DNA of 64,000 nucleotides from Streptomyces cyanogenus (GTDB lineage: Bacteria > Actinomycetota > Actinomycetes > Streptomycetales > Streptomycetaceae), in the NCBI RefSeq assembly GCF_017526105.1, contig NZ_CP071839.1:1302001-1366000 (forward strand), given 5' to 3'. The notes under the pieces are model-generated. The model saw only the letters and a list, made by a program, of their open reading frames with translations, made no database searches and was not told the origin of the DNA. Both the position numbers and the translations under genes were made by a program. Of the stretch, positions 16,740 through 24,879 are shown piece by piece (the stretch's first letter is position 1; the number at the start of each line of letters is the position of its first letter).

Positions 16740-17621
16740 TCAGGGGGCGAGGATCACCGAGCGGGTGAGGTGGCGCGGACGGTCGGGGTCGAGGCCGCGG
16801 GCGGCGGCGACGGCGACCGCGAGCCGCTGTATCCGGACGAGTTCGGCGAGCGGGTCGAGTGCGCCCTGGAGCCAGCGCCCGCCGGTGGCGCGGACCTGTT
16901 CGGCGAGCCCGTCGGGCGCGGTGCCGAGCATCCAGGTGGCCGTGCCCGCGGTGGTGACGCTGATCGGGCCGTGCCGGTACTCCATCGCCGGGTAGGCCTC
17001 GGTCCAGGACAGGGAGGCCTCGCGCATCTTCAGTCCGGCCTCGTGGGCGAGACCGACGGTCCAGCCGCGCCCGAGAAAGGTGAACTGCGTGCAGTCCACG
17101 AGGCCTTCGGGCAGGGGGGCGGCGAGGGCGGCGCGCGCGTCGGCCACGACGGTGTCGGTGTGCAGGCCGAGGTGGGCGCGCAGCAGGGTGAGCGCGGTGG
17201 TCGCGAACCGGGTCTGGACGACGGAGCGTTCGTCGGCGAAGTCCAGGACGACGAGGTCGTCGGCGGCCGACCTGACCGGGGTGCCGGGATCGGCGGTGAC
17301 GGCGGTGGTACGGGTGCGGCCGCTCAACCGGCCCAGCAGCTCCAGCACTTCGGTGGTGGTGCCGGAGCGGGTGAGGGCGAGGACCCGGTCGTAGGACCGC
17401 CCGTACGGGAACTCGGAGGCCGCGAACGCGTCGGTCTCGCCCTGACCCGCGCCCTCGCGCAGGGCGGCCACCGCCTGGGCCATGAAGTACGAGGTCCCGC
17501 ACCCGACGACGGCGACCCGCTCCCCCGGCTCCGGCAGCGCGCCCCGGTGCCGCCCCGCCTGTTCGGCGGCCCGTGTCCAGCACTCGGGCTGGCTGTTCAG
17601 CTCGTTCTCGACATGGGTCAT
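16740..17621 (-). CDS. SIS-domain sugar isomerase (AgaS/GlmS-like)
   Basis: A 293-residue protein with two SIS domains: the first with CGTSYFMAQAVA and LALTRSGTTTEVLELL, the second with EYRHGPISV. Such enzymes act as ketose-aldose isomerases or deaminases on amino-sugar phosphates (AgaS, the GlmS isomerase half). ATG 17621 (MTHVENELNSQPECWTRAAE) is the family-like start; longer frames run into the promoter. It is the first gene of the SIS-aldolase pair and diverges from the DeoR gene at 17784. Confidence 0.86.
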   Translation of the reverse strand: MTHVENELNSQPECWTRAAEQAGRHRGALPEPGERVAVVGCGTSYFMAQAVAALREGAGQGETDAFAASEFPYGRSYDRVLALTRSGTTTEVLELLGRLSGRTRTTAVTADPGTPVRSAADDLVVLDFADERSVVQTRFATTALTLLRAHLGLHTDTVVADARAALAAPLPEGLVDCTQFTFLGRGWTVGLAHEAGLKMREASLSWTEAYPAMEYRHGPISVTTAGTATWMLGTAPDGLAEQVRATGGRWLQGALDPLAELVRIQRLAVAVAAARGLDPDRPRHLTRSVILAP

Positions 17622-17640
17622 GACCCACACCCTCCCCTGC

Positions 17641-17682
17641 TGATTGTTCCTGCAAGATATAGCGATCTTTCGAGCACAATCA
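17641..17682. promoter_or_regulatory. Inverted repeat in the SIS/DeoR divergent spacer
   Basis: TGATTGT (17641-17647) and ACAATCA (17676-17682) are perfect complements, 28 nt apart, in the 162-bp spacer between the divergent starts 17621 and 17784. Probable DeoR-type operator with two half-sites; regulator and position fit. Confidence 0.55.
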
Positions 17683-17783
17683 AGCATTCATGCGCATGCC
17701 CCGGTGCGCTAGGGTCGCCGGAGATCGAGGAAACGGCCGGAGCCGGACCGGCCGGAGAAGGATCAGGGAACGGAGAGCCACGC

Positions 17784-18563
17784 ATGTCCCGGGACGCCCG
17801 CTGGAAGGCGCTGCTGGAACTGCTCGTCGAGCGCGGCCGGCTGGAGGTCGAGGAGGCGGCGGCCGAGCTGGCGGTGTCGGCCGCCACGATCCGCCGTGAC
17901 TTCGACCAGCTCGCCGAACAGCAGATGCTGGTCCGCACCCGGGGCGGGGCGGTGGTGCACGGGGTGTCGTACGAGCTCCCGCTGCGCTACAAGACGGCCC
18001 GGCGCGCCTCGGAGAAGCAGCGCATCGCCAAGGCGGTCGCCGAACTCGTCGCACCCGGCGAGGCGGTGGGCCTCACCGGTGGCACGACCACCACCGAGGT
18101 GGCCCGCGCGCTGGCCGTGCGCGGTGACCTCGGCACCGGCTCACCCGCCCTGACCGTCGTCACCAACGCGCTGAACATCGCCAACGAGCTCGCCGTCCGC
18201 CCCCAGTTCAAGATCGTGGTGACGGGCGGGGTGGCGCGCGCGCAGTCGTACGAACTCATCGGCCCGCTCGCGGACGGGGTGTTGAGCCAGATCACGCTCG
18301 ACGTGGCCGTGCTCGGTGTCGTCGGCTTCGACGTCGCGCACGGGGCGGCGGCGCACGACGAGGCGGAGGCCGCGATCAACCGGCTGCTGTGCGAGCGGGC
18401 CGAGCGGGTGGTGGTGGCCGCCGACTCCAGCAAGCTGGGCCGGCGGGCGTTCGCCCGGATCTGCGGGACGGAGCTGGTGGACACGCTGGTGACGGACGCG
18501 GCGGTGGACCAGGAGACGGTACGGCGGTTCGAGGAGGCGGGCGTCCGGGTGCTGACGGTGTGA
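17784..18563 (+). CDS. DeoR/GlpR family transcriptional regulator
   Basis: A 259-residue DeoR-family repressor. The N-terminal winged HTH reads RLEVEEAAAELAVSAATIRRDFDQL (residues ~19-45), and the C-terminal DeoRC sensor domain contains GLTGGTTTTEVARAL and ADSSKLGRRAFARI. These proteins sense sugar phosphates. ATG 17784 follows GGAGAG. Divergent from the SIS/aldolase genes, it is the likely regulator of that pathway through the inverted repeat at 17641-17682. Confidence 0.9.
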   Translation: MSRDARWKALLELLVERGRLEVEEAAAELAVSAATIRRDFDQLAEQQMLVRTRGGAVVHGVSYELPLRYKTARRASEKQRIAKAVAELVAPGEAVGLTGGTTTTEVARALAVRGDLGTGSPALTVVTNALNIANELAVRPQFKIVVTGGVARAQSYELIGPLADGVLSQITLDVAVLGVVGFDVAHGAAAHDEAEAAINRLLCERAERVVVAADSSKLGRRAFARICGTELVDTLVTDAAVDQETVRRFEEAGVRVLTV

Positions 18564-18581
18564 CCCGCGCCGGCCGACGGC

Positions 18582-18977
18582 TCAGAATCGGCCCAGGTCG
18601 GCTTTGACGAACCCCGCGCCGCGCTGGTCGTTGCAGCCCGTCACCGTCCGGTCGGCGGGGTCGGGCCAGGTCTGCTGGGCCTGGAGCGCCACGCTCACCA
18701 GTGTCAGCAGCAGGTCGACGTCGCTCGCGGCGTCCAGGCGCAGGGTCACCCACTGCGAGCCGGGCACGATCCTGATGGCCCCCGTGCTCCTGAGGTCCTT
18801 GGCGAACCGCCGGACGGCCCGGTCGGTGAGCCGCAGGTCCACGTCCCGCTCAGAGTGGAAGTGGACGACCTCACCCTGGACCGAACTCACCGCCCGTCCC
18901 AGTCCGCAGCTCGGGACGGCCTGTCTCAGGTCCGGCCAGGTCGCCAGTTGCGCGAGCGCGCGCGAGGCCAACGTCAT
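18582..18977 (-). CDS. DUF5519 (luciferase-like) domain protein
   Basis: A 131-residue soluble protein with the DUF5519 pattern: GEVVHFHSERDVDLRLTD, then WVTLRLDAASDVDLLLTLVS. The name comes from weak similarity to a luciferase-associated region; the function is unknown. ATG 18977. Convergent with the DeoR gene (19 bp between stops). Confidence 0.75.
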   Translation of the reverse strand: MTLASRALAQLATWPDLRQAVPSCGLGRAVSSVQGEVVHFHSERDVDLRLTDRAVRRFAKDLRSTGAIRIVPGSQWVTLRLDAASDVDLLLTLVSVALQAQQTWPDPADRTVTGCNDQRGAGFVKADLGRF

Positions 18978-19170
18978 GGCCCCATCATGGCGCGCTCATC
19001 CGCCCGCAACCAGCTCGTGAGCAAGCATTAACCGACCTGTATCCGCCACAGGTTCACCAATCCGCACACCAACCCGCTTGTCGAACACAGGCAGTGCAGG
19101 GCCGGCCGCCCCGGGCCACCTCTACGCCCGAGTTTGTGCCGCAATAAACAAAACCCGTTCGCACAGTGTC

Positions 19171-19465
19171 GTGCCGGGTGCCGGCCTCACCGCGTTGCGG
19201 GCGGCGATGACCGCCTTCTTCGCGCTGGACGGCTTCCTCTTCGCGGGGTGGGTCGTCCGGATCCCCGACATCAAGCACCAGACGCACGCCTCCACCGGTG
19301 CCCTCGGGCTCGCTCTGCCCGGGGTCTCCGCCGGGGCCGTGCTCACCATGACGCTGAGCGTCGGCCGACTGGTTCTCCCTGCCCACCGACCTGACCAGCG
19401 TGGTGGCGCCGGCCGCCGTCGCCGCCGTCATCGGGGTGTCGACCCGCCGGGCTCTGGGCCGGTGA
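19171..19465 (+). pseudogene. Remnant of an MFS transporter gene
   Basis: GTG 19171 opens the start of an MFS protein (ALRAAMTAFFALDGFLFAGW, VVRIPDIK, then GALGLALPGVSAGAVLTMTL), about 65 residues covering TM1 and part of TM2. Around 19362 the frame jumps to an unrelated-looking tail in another frame (DWFSLPTDLTSVVAPAAVAA ... ALGR, stop 19463-19465), probably the 3' end of the same or another membrane-protein gene. Some 300 codons are missing, so an internal deletion is the likely cause. Confidence 0.68.
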
Positions 19466-19604
19466 CGCCTTGGCACGGCCGCGTCGTCGGCCGTGCGCGG
19501 AGGTGACCGCAGGCCCTCGACACTCCGTTGACTCGGCCGAACGGCCGTGCGACGGTGAGGAGGCGCTCGTCTCGAGCATCCCGGGGAACTGGAGGCAGAC
19601 CGCT

Positions 19605-20981
19605 GTGACCTTCGGAAACGATGACTCCCGCGAGGCAATGGACCGCAGCCTGACTCCGGATCGGCTGGAGCTGTTCGAGAAGGAGTTCGCCGCCCGCCCG
19701 GCGAACCGGCTGATGCAGAACGCGGTCACCCAGACGCCCGTGGACGACGTCGCCCTGGACCGGCGGGTGCTCACCGGCATCGACCACTCGGTCTCCCACC
19801 ACCTGGACGACTGGAAGGCCACCAACCAGAGGCAGAGCGGCCGTTGCTGGATGTTCGCCGGGCTCAACCTGCTCCGGGTGGGCGCCGCGAGGAAGCTGGG
19901 CGTGAAGGACTTCGAGTTCTCCCAAAACTACCTGCTGTGGTGGGACAAGTTCGAGCGGGCCAACCACTTCCTGGAGGCGGTCATCGAGACTTCCGGCCGG
20001 GACGTGGACGACCGCACGGTGGCACATCTGCTGGCCGATCCGATCGGTGACGGCGGGCAGTGGAACATGTTCGTCGCCCTGGTCGCCAAGCACGGCCTGG
20101 TGCCCAAGTCCGCCATGCCGGAGACCGAGAGCTCCTCCTCGACCCGGGCGATGAACCGGGCCCTGAAGACGCTGCTCCGCCAGGGCGCCCGCGACCTGCG
20201 CGGCCTGGCCGCCGAGGGAGTCGGGGCCCAGCGGACGCACAAGCGCGAGGTGCTGGCCGCCGTCCACCGGGTGCTCGGCATCCACCTCGGCACACCTCCG
20301 CAGCGGTTCCTGTGGCAGTGGGAGGACAAGAACAAGGAGTTCCACCGCGACGGCTGGCTCACCCCGGCCGAGTTCGCCGCAGCGTATGTGCAGCTCCCCC
20401 TGGAGGAGTACGTCTGCCTGGTGCACGACCCGCGCGAGTCCAGCCCGTTCGGCCGTACGTTCACCGTCGAGTACCTGGGCAATGTCGTGGACGCCCCGCC
20501 GGTGGTCTATCTCAACGCGCCGATCGAGCTGCTGAAGCGGCTGGCCATGGAGACGATCGTCGGCGGCGAGCCGGTGTGGTTCGGCTGCGACGTGGAGAAG
20601 ATGATGCGCGCGGACGCCGGCGTCTGGGACGCCGCCCTGTTCGACTACGCGGCCGTCTACGACACCCCCTTCACCCTGGACAAGGCCGACCGGCTGCTGC
20701 ACCACGACACGCAGATGACCCACGCGATGCTGTTCACCGGCGTCGACGTGGTGGACGGCGAGCCGCGCCGCTGGCGGGTGGAGAACAGCTGGGGCGAGGA
20801 GAAGGCCGACAAGGGCTTCTGGACCATGAACGACTCGTGGTTCGGCGAGCACGTCTTCGAGACGGCGGTCCGGCGCTCCGCGCTGCCGCCGGAACTGGCC
20901 GCCGCCCTCGACCAGCCGCCGATCGTGCTGCCCGCCTGGGACCCCATGGGCGCCCTGGCGGACCGGGCGTTCCCCGGGTGA
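19605..20981 (+). CDS. pepC: Aminopeptidase C / bleomycin hydrolase-type C1 cysteine peptidase
   Basis: A 458-residue C1B peptidase (PepC/bleomycin hydrolase). Catalytic Cys81 lies in QSGRCWMFAG, the oxyanion Gln just before it, His in THAMLFTGVD and Asn in VENSWGEE. These enzymes form hexameric rings and remove N-terminal residues from peptides; they can inactivate bleomycin-like glycopeptides. GTG 19605 has GGAGG 9 nt upstream. Monocistronic. Confidence 0.94.
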   Translation: MTFGNDDSREAMDRSLTPDRLELFEKEFAARPANRLMQNAVTQTPVDDVALDRRVLTGIDHSVSHHLDDWKATNQRQSGRCWMFAGLNLLRVGAARKLGVKDFEFSQNYLLWWDKFERANHFLEAVIETSGRDVDDRTVAHLLADPIGDGGQWNMFVALVAKHGLVPKSAMPETESSSSTRAMNRALKTLLRQGARDLRGLAAEGVGAQRTHKREVLAAVHRVLGIHLGTPPQRFLWQWEDKNKEFHRDGWLTPAEFAAAYVQLPLEEYVCLVHDPRESSPFGRTFTVEYLGNVVDAPPVVYLNAPIELLKRLAMETIVGGEPVWFGCDVEKMMRADAGVWDAALFDYAAVYDTPFTLDKADRLLHHDTQMTHAMLFTGVDVVDGEPRRWRVENSWGEEKADKGFWTMNDSWFGEHVFETAVRRSALPPELAAALDQPPIVLPAWDPMGALADRAFPG

Positions 20982-21172
20982 CCGGCGGGACGGGCCGCCG
21001 CCGGCACCCGCACTCGCCCTCGATCGCCGGCGTGCTCCGCCTCCGGTGGGACCGCCGCAGGCCCCCCGCCGGCCGTGCCCGCGCCGGGAAGGGCCGGCCC
21101 TCAGCCCTGTCGGCCGGTCCCTTCTGAAACCGCCTGCCGCCGGAGCGCACTCCGTCCGGCACACTCACTCCC

Positions 21173-21913
21173 ATGGAGACTGCCGAGTTCCTTGAGATCC
21201 TGGACCGCGAGGGTCGGTTGCTGGCGGCGGCCGCGACTGCGGCGGGCACCGACGCCAAGGTGCCGACATGCCCGGAGTGGCAGGTGCGGGACCTGGTGCG
21301 GCACACCGGATCGGTGCACCGGTGGGCCGCCGCCCTCGTCGCCGAGGGGCACACCGCACCCCGCCCCCTGGGCGACCCGCCGGAGCTGGACGGTGCCGAG
21401 CTGGTGGACTGGTACCGGGACAGCCACCGGCTGCTGGTGGACACCCTGGCCGCCGCCCCCGCCGACGTGCGGTGCTGGACCTTCCATCCCGCGCCCAACC
21501 CCTCGCCGCTGGCCTTCTGGACCCGGCGGCAGGCGCACGAGACGACCGTGCACCGCTACGACGCCGAGGCGGCGCGCGGCGGTACGCCGTCCCCGATCGC
21601 CCCGGACTTCGCGGTGGACGGCATCGACGAACTGCTGCGCGGCTTCCACGCACGTTCCCGGAGCCGGCTGCGCAGCGAGGAGCCGCGCGTGCTCGGGGTG
21701 CGCGCGGTGGACGCGGGGGCGGACGCGGTGTGGACCGTACGGCTCACGGCCGAACCGCCGGTGACCGTGCGGGCGGCGCAGGAACCGGTCGAGGCCGAAC
21801 TGTCGGGTCCCGCCGATCAGTTGTACCTGGCGCTGTGGAACCGTGCGGCGGTGCCGCAGGTGACGGGCGACACCTCGCTCGCGGCCCTGTGGCGGGAGCG
21901 CTCCGGGATCTGA
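21173..21913 (+). CDS. Maleylpyruvate isomerase N-terminal-type (DinB-like) family protein
   Basis: A 246-residue protein of the actinobacterial maleylpyruvate-isomerase family (TIGR03083-like): CPEWQVRDLVRHTGSVHRW near residues 33-52 and RRQAHETTVHRYDAE near 125. His residues in these segments form the metal site of DinB-type four-helix proteins, often mycothiol-dependent transferases. The C-terminal part resembles an SCP2-like domain. ATG 21173. The specific reaction is unknown; its stop lies 8 bp from the end of the convergent MarR gene. Confidence 0.83.
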   Translation: METAEFLEILDREGRLLAAAATAAGTDAKVPTCPEWQVRDLVRHTGSVHRWAAALVAEGHTAPRPLGDPPELDGAELVDWYRDSHRLLVDTLAAAPADVRCWTFHPAPNPSPLAFWTRRQAHETTVHRYDAEAARGGTPSPIAPDFAVDGIDELLRGFHARSRSRLRSEEPRVLGVRAVDAGADAVWTVRLTAEPPVTVRAAQEPVEAELSGPADQLYLALWNRAAVPQVTGDTSLAALWRERSGI

Positions 21914-21920
21914 GGCCCGG

Positions 21921-22319
21921 TCAGCCGGCGTCGGACAGTATCCGGGCCAGCACCGCGCGCTGCACGGGCCGCACCTCGCCGTGCAGCGCGCGCCCCTTCG
22001 CCGTGAGTGCGACGCGCACCCCGCGCCGGTCCTCGGGACACATGGCCCGCTCGACCAGGCCGTCCTTCTCCAGACGGCCGATGAGCCGGGACAGCGCGCT
22101 CTGACTGAGGTGGACCCGGTCGGAGATCTCCTGGACCCGGTAGGCGGAGCCGCCGTCCGCCGCGGTGCCTTCGGCCAGCAGGTCGAGGACCTCGAAGTCG
22201 CTCGCGCACAGGCCGTGCCCGTGCAGCGCCCGGTCAAGTTCGCACTGGGTGCGGGCGTGCAGGGCCAGGATGCCCCGCCACTCCTCCACGAGCGCCTGCT
22301 CGGCCTTCTTCGCCGCCAT
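21921..22319 (-). CDS. MarR family transcriptional regulator
   Basis: A 132-residue MarR protein with a winged HTH: VQEISDRVHLSQSALSRLIGRLEKDGLVER, then RRGVRVALTAKGRAL. ATG 22319 (MAAKKAEQ) is chosen over an upstream ATG that lies inside the regulatory spacer. It diverges from a 14-TM-type MFS exporter gene and most probably represses it and itself through the ATGC/GCAT boxes near 22371. Confidence 0.92.
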   Translation of the reverse strand: MAAKKAEQALVEEWRGILALHARTQCELDRALHGHGLCASDFEVLDLLAEGTAADGGSAYRVQEISDRVHLSQSALSRLIGRLEKDGLVERAMCPEDRRGVRVALTAKGRALHGEVRPVQRAVLARILSDAG

Positions 22320-22370
22320 GACCGCACCGTAGCAGAGGAACGACTTCATTGCATCGTAATTAAATGCGTT

Positions 22371-22383
22371 TGCATCTCATGCA
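22371..22383. promoter_or_regulatory. Likely MarR operator (TGCAT-CTC-ATGCA) with flanking GCAT/ATGC boxes
   Basis: TGCATCTCATGCA is a perfect inverted repeat with a 3-nt spacer, 21 bp before the MFS start. A further GCAT...ATGC pair lies at 22351-22367 and an ATGCAT at 22385-22390. Such repeated boxes in an 85-bp divergent spacer are typical of MarR binding. Confidence 0.62.
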
Positions 22384-22404
22384 CATGCATGTAGTCTCGC
22401 CGGT

Positions 22405-23895
22405 ATGACCTCTCCGCTCACCACTTCCGCGGCTCCGTCCCCGGCGGTCCGCTGGACTCCTCGGCTGTGGGGCACCCTCCTGGTGCTGTGCGCCGCGATG
22501 TTCCTGGACGCGCTGGACGTGTCGATGGTCGGCGTCGCCCTGCCCTCCATCGGCGCCGATCTCGGCCTGTCCACGTCGACCCTGCAATGGGTCGTCAGCG
22601 GCTACATCCTGGGCTACGGCGGCCTGCTCCTCCTCGGCGGCCGGACCGCCGACCTCCTGGGCCGGCGCCAGGTGTTCCTGGTCGCGCTCGGCGTCTTCGC
22701 GCTGGCCTCGCTGCTCGGCGGGCTCGTGGACTCCGGCCCGCTGCTGATCGCCAGCCGCTTCGTCAAGGGCCTGAGCGCGGCCTTCACCGCACCGGCGGGC
22801 CTGTCGATCATCACCACGACGTTCCCGGAGGGCCCGCTGCGCAACCGGGCCCTGTCGATCTACACCACCTGCGGCGCCACCGGCTACTCCATGGGCCTCG
22901 TCTTCTCCGGCCTGCTCACCGAGGCCAGCTGGCGGTTCACCATGCTGCTGCCGGCGCCGGTCGCCCTGCTCGCCCTGCTCGTGGGCATGAAGCTGCTGCC
23001 GCGCGGCGAGCGCGAACGCGGCCACGGCGGCTACGACGTACCGGGCGCCGTCCTCGGCACCGCCTCGATGCTGCTGCTGGTCTTCACCGTCGTCCAGGCG
23101 CCCGAGGCGGGCTGGGCCTCCGCCCGCACGATCCTGTCCTTCGTCGCCGTCGCGGTCATGCTGGTGGTCTTCGTCCTGGTCGAGCAGCGCAGCCCCAGCC
23201 CGCTGATCCGGCTCGGAGTGCTGCGCTCGGGGCCCCAGGTCCGGGCCCAGCTGGGCGCGTTGACGTTCGTCGGCAGCTACATGGGCTTCCAGTTCCTCGT
23301 CACCCTCTGCATGCAGCAGGTGCTCGGCTGGTCGGCCCTGCACACCGCGCTGGCGTTCCTGCCAGCGGGCGCGCTGGTGGCGCTCTCCGCGACCAAGGTC
23401 GGAGCGGTCATCGACCGGTTCGGCACCACACGGCTGATCGTGCTGGGCTTCGTCCTGATGGCGCTCGGATACACGCTGTTCCTGCGCATCGACCTGCACC
23501 CGGTCTACGCGGCCGTGATCCTGCCGACCATGCTGCTGGTCGGCTCAGGCTTCGCCCTGACCTTCCCCTCCCTCAACGTCCAGGCCACCAACGGCGTGGA
23601 CGAGCACGAGCAGGGCATGGTCTCCGGTCTGCTGAACACCTCCGTGCAGGTGGGCGGCGCGATCTTCCTGGCCGTCGTGACGGCGGTGGTGACCGCGCAC
23701 GCCCCCGAACACCCCACTGCGCAGGCCGTCCTGGACAGCTACCGGCCCGGCCTCGTCGTGGTCACGGTCATCGCCCTCGCGGGACTGCTGCTGTCGCTCA
23801 CCGGACTGCGCCGGCCCCGTCCGGGACACTCCGTCGTGGTCGCCACGTCCACCGTGAAGGAGGCGGAGACGGACCGCGTACCGGTCCGCGACTAG
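22405..23895 (+). CDS. DHA2-type MFS drug exporter
   Basis: A 496-residue MFS transporter of the EmrB/QacA (14-TM) type. It has motif D1-like LDALDVSMVGVALPSIGADL in TM1, the loop 2-3 motif GGRTADLLGRRQVF, and motif C (PAGLSI...; GATGYSMGLVFSG). Likely a proton-driven exporter of hydrophobic compounds in the cytoplasmic membrane. ATG 22405. Its divergent MarR neighbour is the probable repressor. A strong hairpin follows at 23913-23950. Confidence 0.92.
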   Translation: MTSPLTTSAAPSPAVRWTPRLWGTLLVLCAAMFLDALDVSMVGVALPSIGADLGLSTSTLQWVVSGYILGYGGLLLLGGRTADLLGRRQVFLVALGVFALASLLGGLVDSGPLLIASRFVKGLSAAFTAPAGLSIITTTFPEGPLRNRALSIYTTCGATGYSMGLVFSGLLTEASWRFTMLLPAPVALLALLVGMKLLPRGERERGHGGYDVPGAVLGTASMLLLVFTVVQAPEAGWASARTILSFVAVAVMLVVFVLVEQRSPSPLIRLGVLRSGPQVRAQLGALTFVGSYMGFQFLVTLCMQQVLGWSALHTALAFLPAGALVALSATKVGAVIDRFGTTRLIVLGFVLMALGYTLFLRIDLHPVYAAVILPTMLLVGSGFALTFPSLNVQATNGVDEHEQGMVSGLLNTSVQVGGAIFLAVVTAVVTAHAPEHPTAQAVLDSYRPGLVVVTVIALAGLLLSLTGLRRPRPGHSVVVATSTVKEAETDRVPVRD

Positions 23896-23912
23896 GGGGA
23901 CCGCCTCCCCGC

Positions 23913-23950
23913 GTGCGCCCGGCCGGAGTTGCTTGCTCCGCCGGGCGCAC
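23913..23950 (+). terminator. Strong terminator hairpin after the MFS gene
   Basis: GTGCGCCCGG pairs perfectly with CCGGGCGCAC, extended inside by CGGAG/CTCCG around TTGCTTG. It starts 18 bp after the stop at 23895. Confidence 0.8.
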
Positions 23951-23968
23951 GTCTGTGAAACTGACGGA

Positions 23969-24253
23969 ATGGACGCACACGGGGCCCGCCGTACCGATGC
24001 GGAGCGGGACGCGGCGACGGTCGAGATCGGGTACGCGCTGGTCAGCGCCGCGTTCGCGGCGGCGGTGCTGTTCGGAGCGGTGGCCGGCCCCACGTTCCTC
24101 TTCGACCTGCCCGGCCCGGTGTCCACGGTCCTGCTGCGGCTCGGCATGACGGTCGCGCCGGTCGTGTTCATGGCCCGGGTGGTCAGCGTGCTCGTGCGTT
24201 TCCGGCAGTCGGCTCAGCCCAGCCAGCCCGGTCGCACCAACCCCGACTCGTAG
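23969..24253 (+). CDS. DUF6332 small membrane protein
   Basis: A 94-residue protein with two TM helices (IGYALVSAAFAAAVLFGAVAG and VSTVLLRLGMTVAPVVFMAR), matching the Streptomyces DUF6332 family. ATG 23969. Its last 40 bp overlap, tail to tail, the 3' end of the response-regulator gene. Function unknown. Confidence 0.75.
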   Translation: MDAHGARRTDAERDAATVEIGYALVSAAFAAAVLFGAVAGPTFLFDLPGPVSTVLLRLGMTVAPVVFMARVVSVLVRFRQSAQPSQPGRTNPDS

Positions 24254-24879
24254 GCCAGGACGACGAGCTGGGCGCGATCGCGGGCGCCCAGCTTCACCAT
24301 CGTGCGGCTCACGTGCGTCTTGGCGGTGAGCGGGCTGACCACCAGCCGGCGGGCGATCTCCTCGTTGGACAGGCCGATACCGACCAGGGCCATCACCTCC
24401 CGCTCCCGCTCGGTGAGCCGGGACAGCGCGTCCGCCGTCGCGGGCTGTTTGGAGCGGGCCGCGAACTCGGCGATCAGCCGGCGGGTGACGCCCGGCGAGA
24501 GCAGCGCGTCGCCCGCGACCACGGCCCGTACGGCGCGCAGGAGTTCGTCCGGCTCGGTGTCCTTCACCAGGAAGCCGGAGGCGCCCGCGCGGATCGCCTC
24601 GAAGACGTACTCGTCCAGTTCGAAGGTGGTGAGCATGACCACCTTCACGTCCGCGAGCCCCGCGTCCGAGGTGATGCGCCGGGTGGCGGCCAGGCCGTCC
24701 AGCAGCGGCATGCGGATGTCCATCAGGACGACGTCCGGCCGCAGTTCGCGAACCCGGCGCAGGGCCTCCTCGCCATCGGCGGCCTCACCGGCCACCTCGA
24801 TGTCCGGCTGCGCGTCCAGCAGCGCCCTGAAACCGGCCCGCACCAGCGACTGGTCGTCGGCGAGCAGTACCCGGATCAC
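24214..24879 (-). CDS. LuxR-type (NarL family) response regulator
   Basis: A 221-residue regulator. The receiver domain has acidic pair ADDQ, phospho-acceptor Asp in PDVVLMDIRMP and Lys in LVKDTEP. The C-terminal LuxR HTH reads LTEREREVMALVGIGLSNEEI. GTG 24879 overlaps the kinase stop (GTGA), so the pair is translationally coupled. It forms a two-component system with the kinase at 24876-26093. Targets are unknown; these systems usually regulate a neighbouring or own operon. Confidence 0.94.
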   Translation of the reverse strand: MIRVLLADDQSLVRAGFRALLDAQPDIEVAGEAADGEEALRRVRELRPDVVLMDIRMPLLDGLAATRRITSDAGLADVKVVMLTTFELDEYVFEAIRAGASGFLVKDTEPDELLRAVRAVVAGDALLSPGVTRRLIAEFAARSKQPATADALSRLTEREREVMALVGIGLSNEEIARRLVVSPLTAKTHVSRTMVKLGARDRAQLVVLAYESGLVRPGWLG

